This document shows positions 51,110 through 51,767 of a stretch of 51,767 nucleotides of DNA, in pieces. The DNA comes from Clostridia bacterium (GTDB lineage: Bacteria; Bacillota; Clostridia; Oscillospirales; CAG-272): positions 1-51,767 of the forward strand of contig JAFYBN010000085.1 of assembly GCA_017540175.1 (NCBI GenBank), written 5' to 3'. How positions within the stretch are numbered: position 1 is the first letter of the stretch; each line of letters starts with the position of its first letter. The notes beneath the pieces were generated by a model. The model was not told the DNA's origin, made no database searches, and saw only the letters and a list, made by a program, of their open reading frames with translations. Both the position numbers and the translations under genes were made by a program.

Positions 51110-51641
51110 CTTGAATGAAAGTCTAAATGTGGATTTCTTGCGTTTCTTCACGACAATGAAAGCAAAAAACTTCATGACGACGCCCGGAAATCCGGAATTG
51201 ACGAAACGATGCGGCCCGGCCGCGCGATATTCCGCGGGGCGGAGGGCGGCGTGAAGCGCCTTGTTCAATGGGATCGGCGGCACACGGGAAGAAGGGGCGC
51301 GGACGGCATATGCCTGCTCCGACGATCCGATGACCGGCAATGCGTTTGCCGTTTCCAAGACGGACGGAAGCGGACATCTCAACCCGCTCCATACTTTCAA
51401 AGATGGGTTCCGCCCGGGCGGATGGATCGCCGCCCCGTCGAAGGGGACGGGATCATCGGCTGCATCCGGGCGTATTTTCCTCTTTTCGTGAAGAAACCGG
51501 GATGTATATCAGCGCATCGGAGTCGGAGAAGAATACCGCAGGCCCGGAGATTATCCGGCTCTGTGAATCCCTCGGCTGTCGATCAGGAACGGATTCCGTT
51601 CAGGAAAGAAATCGCGCAAGACCTAAAATGAGGTAGCAGGT
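51110..51641 (+). other. Transcribed tract with only broken reading frames
   Basis: Downstream of the 51080-51109 promoter no frame stays open as a recognisable gene. Short pieces with protein-like composition occur in different frames (for example NAFAVSKTDGSGHLNPLHTF near 51340 and MYISASESEKNTAGPEIIRL near 51505). This fits a decayed, frameshifted gene or a long leader. No known RNA motif was identified. The 50606-51079 stretch holds the GH127 promoter and the possible small peptide only. Confidence 0.45.
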
Positions 51642-51767
51642 GTGCTTGAAGTCTATACGCTCGAACAGGCGGAGCGGTGGGACGCCATTGTTTGTACTTT
51701 TCGGGACTATGATGTCTACTGGCTGAGCGGGTACGCAAAAGCATTTCAGGTCCACGGAGACGGAGAA
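51642..51767 (+). CDS. Start of a GNAT/FemAB-like acyltransferase gene (cut by window edge)
   Basis: A GTG at 51642 after GAGG opens a frame that runs to the window end (42 codons): LEVYTLEQAERWDAIV, then FRDYDVYWLSGYAKAFQVHG. The YDVYWLSGY.KAF.. pattern opens GNAT-fold proteins that are similar to FemAB-type aminoacyl- or acyltransferases. Too little is present to assign a substrate. Confidence 0.6.
   Translation, partial: MLEVYTLEQAERWDAIVCTFRDYDVYWLSGYAKAFQVHGDGE

Overview
The window is GC-rich, densely coded DNA from a Gram-positive-type anaerobe, most likely an uncultured member of the Clostridia (Bacillota). The reasons are strong AGGAGG-type ribosome binding sites, sigma-A promoters (TTGACA-17/18-TATAAT), lipobox lipoproteins, an S-layer-homology protein, a YolD/UmuC cassette and the oxygen-independent (cbi) cobalamin pathway. 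No rRNA, tRNA or CRISPR was seen. The species cannot be named from this sequence.

Left flank (1-11.2 kb): the 3' end of an IS110-type transposase. Then a leftward group with an acetyltransferase, an M29 aminopeptidase and a frameshifted MgtC-like gene. Next come a split ChrA transporter pair, a 5'-truncated hypothetical gene, and carbohydrate genes (a DUF1080 protein, an MGH1-like hydrolase and a GH31 glucosidase).

Centre (10.4-32.4 kb): a two-armed cobalamin locus. The leftward arm is cobT-cobU-cobS-short cobU-like-cobC, followed by a ZIP metal transporter, and builds the nucleotide loop. The rightward arm starts with a consensus promoter, a cobalamin riboswitch and an intrinsic terminator. 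It then runs for about 17 kb. First come a membrane-anchored surface protein, a BtuFCD-type corrinoid ABC importer, a lipoprotein-type CbiK cobaltochelatase and a second surface protein. Then follow cbiA, cbiC, cbiD, cbiF, cbiG, cbiH, a cbiJ-cbiE-cbiT fusion, cbiB, cobD, cbiP and cobA. Most junctions overlap by 4-10 bp. Together the arms cover corrinoid capture, cobalt insertion, corrin-ring building, adenosylation and loop assembly. cbiL and the uroporphyrinogen/precorrin-2 genes are not in the window.

Right flank (32.4-51.8 kb): a leftward UmuC/unknown/YolD cassette; a rightward serine hydrolase, NamZ-type (DUF1343) muramidase and sugar isomerase; a small unknown gene; a 1540-residue SLH surface protein with four 71-residue repeats; an Lgt-like membrane protein; an ABC exporter; a solute-binding-like lipoprotein; a GH127 arabinofuranosidase; a roughly 1 kb tract without a clear gene; and the start of an acyltransferase-like gene.

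Two themes cut across the window. One is dispersed hairpin repeats, three of which are related and two of which abut genes that have lost their signal-peptide ends. The other is short tandem repeats with period 8, 12 or 18 at gene ends or in inter-domain linkers. The most interesting system is the riboswitch-controlled surface module: two related anchored domains flanking a corrinoid importer and an extracytoplasmic chelatase.
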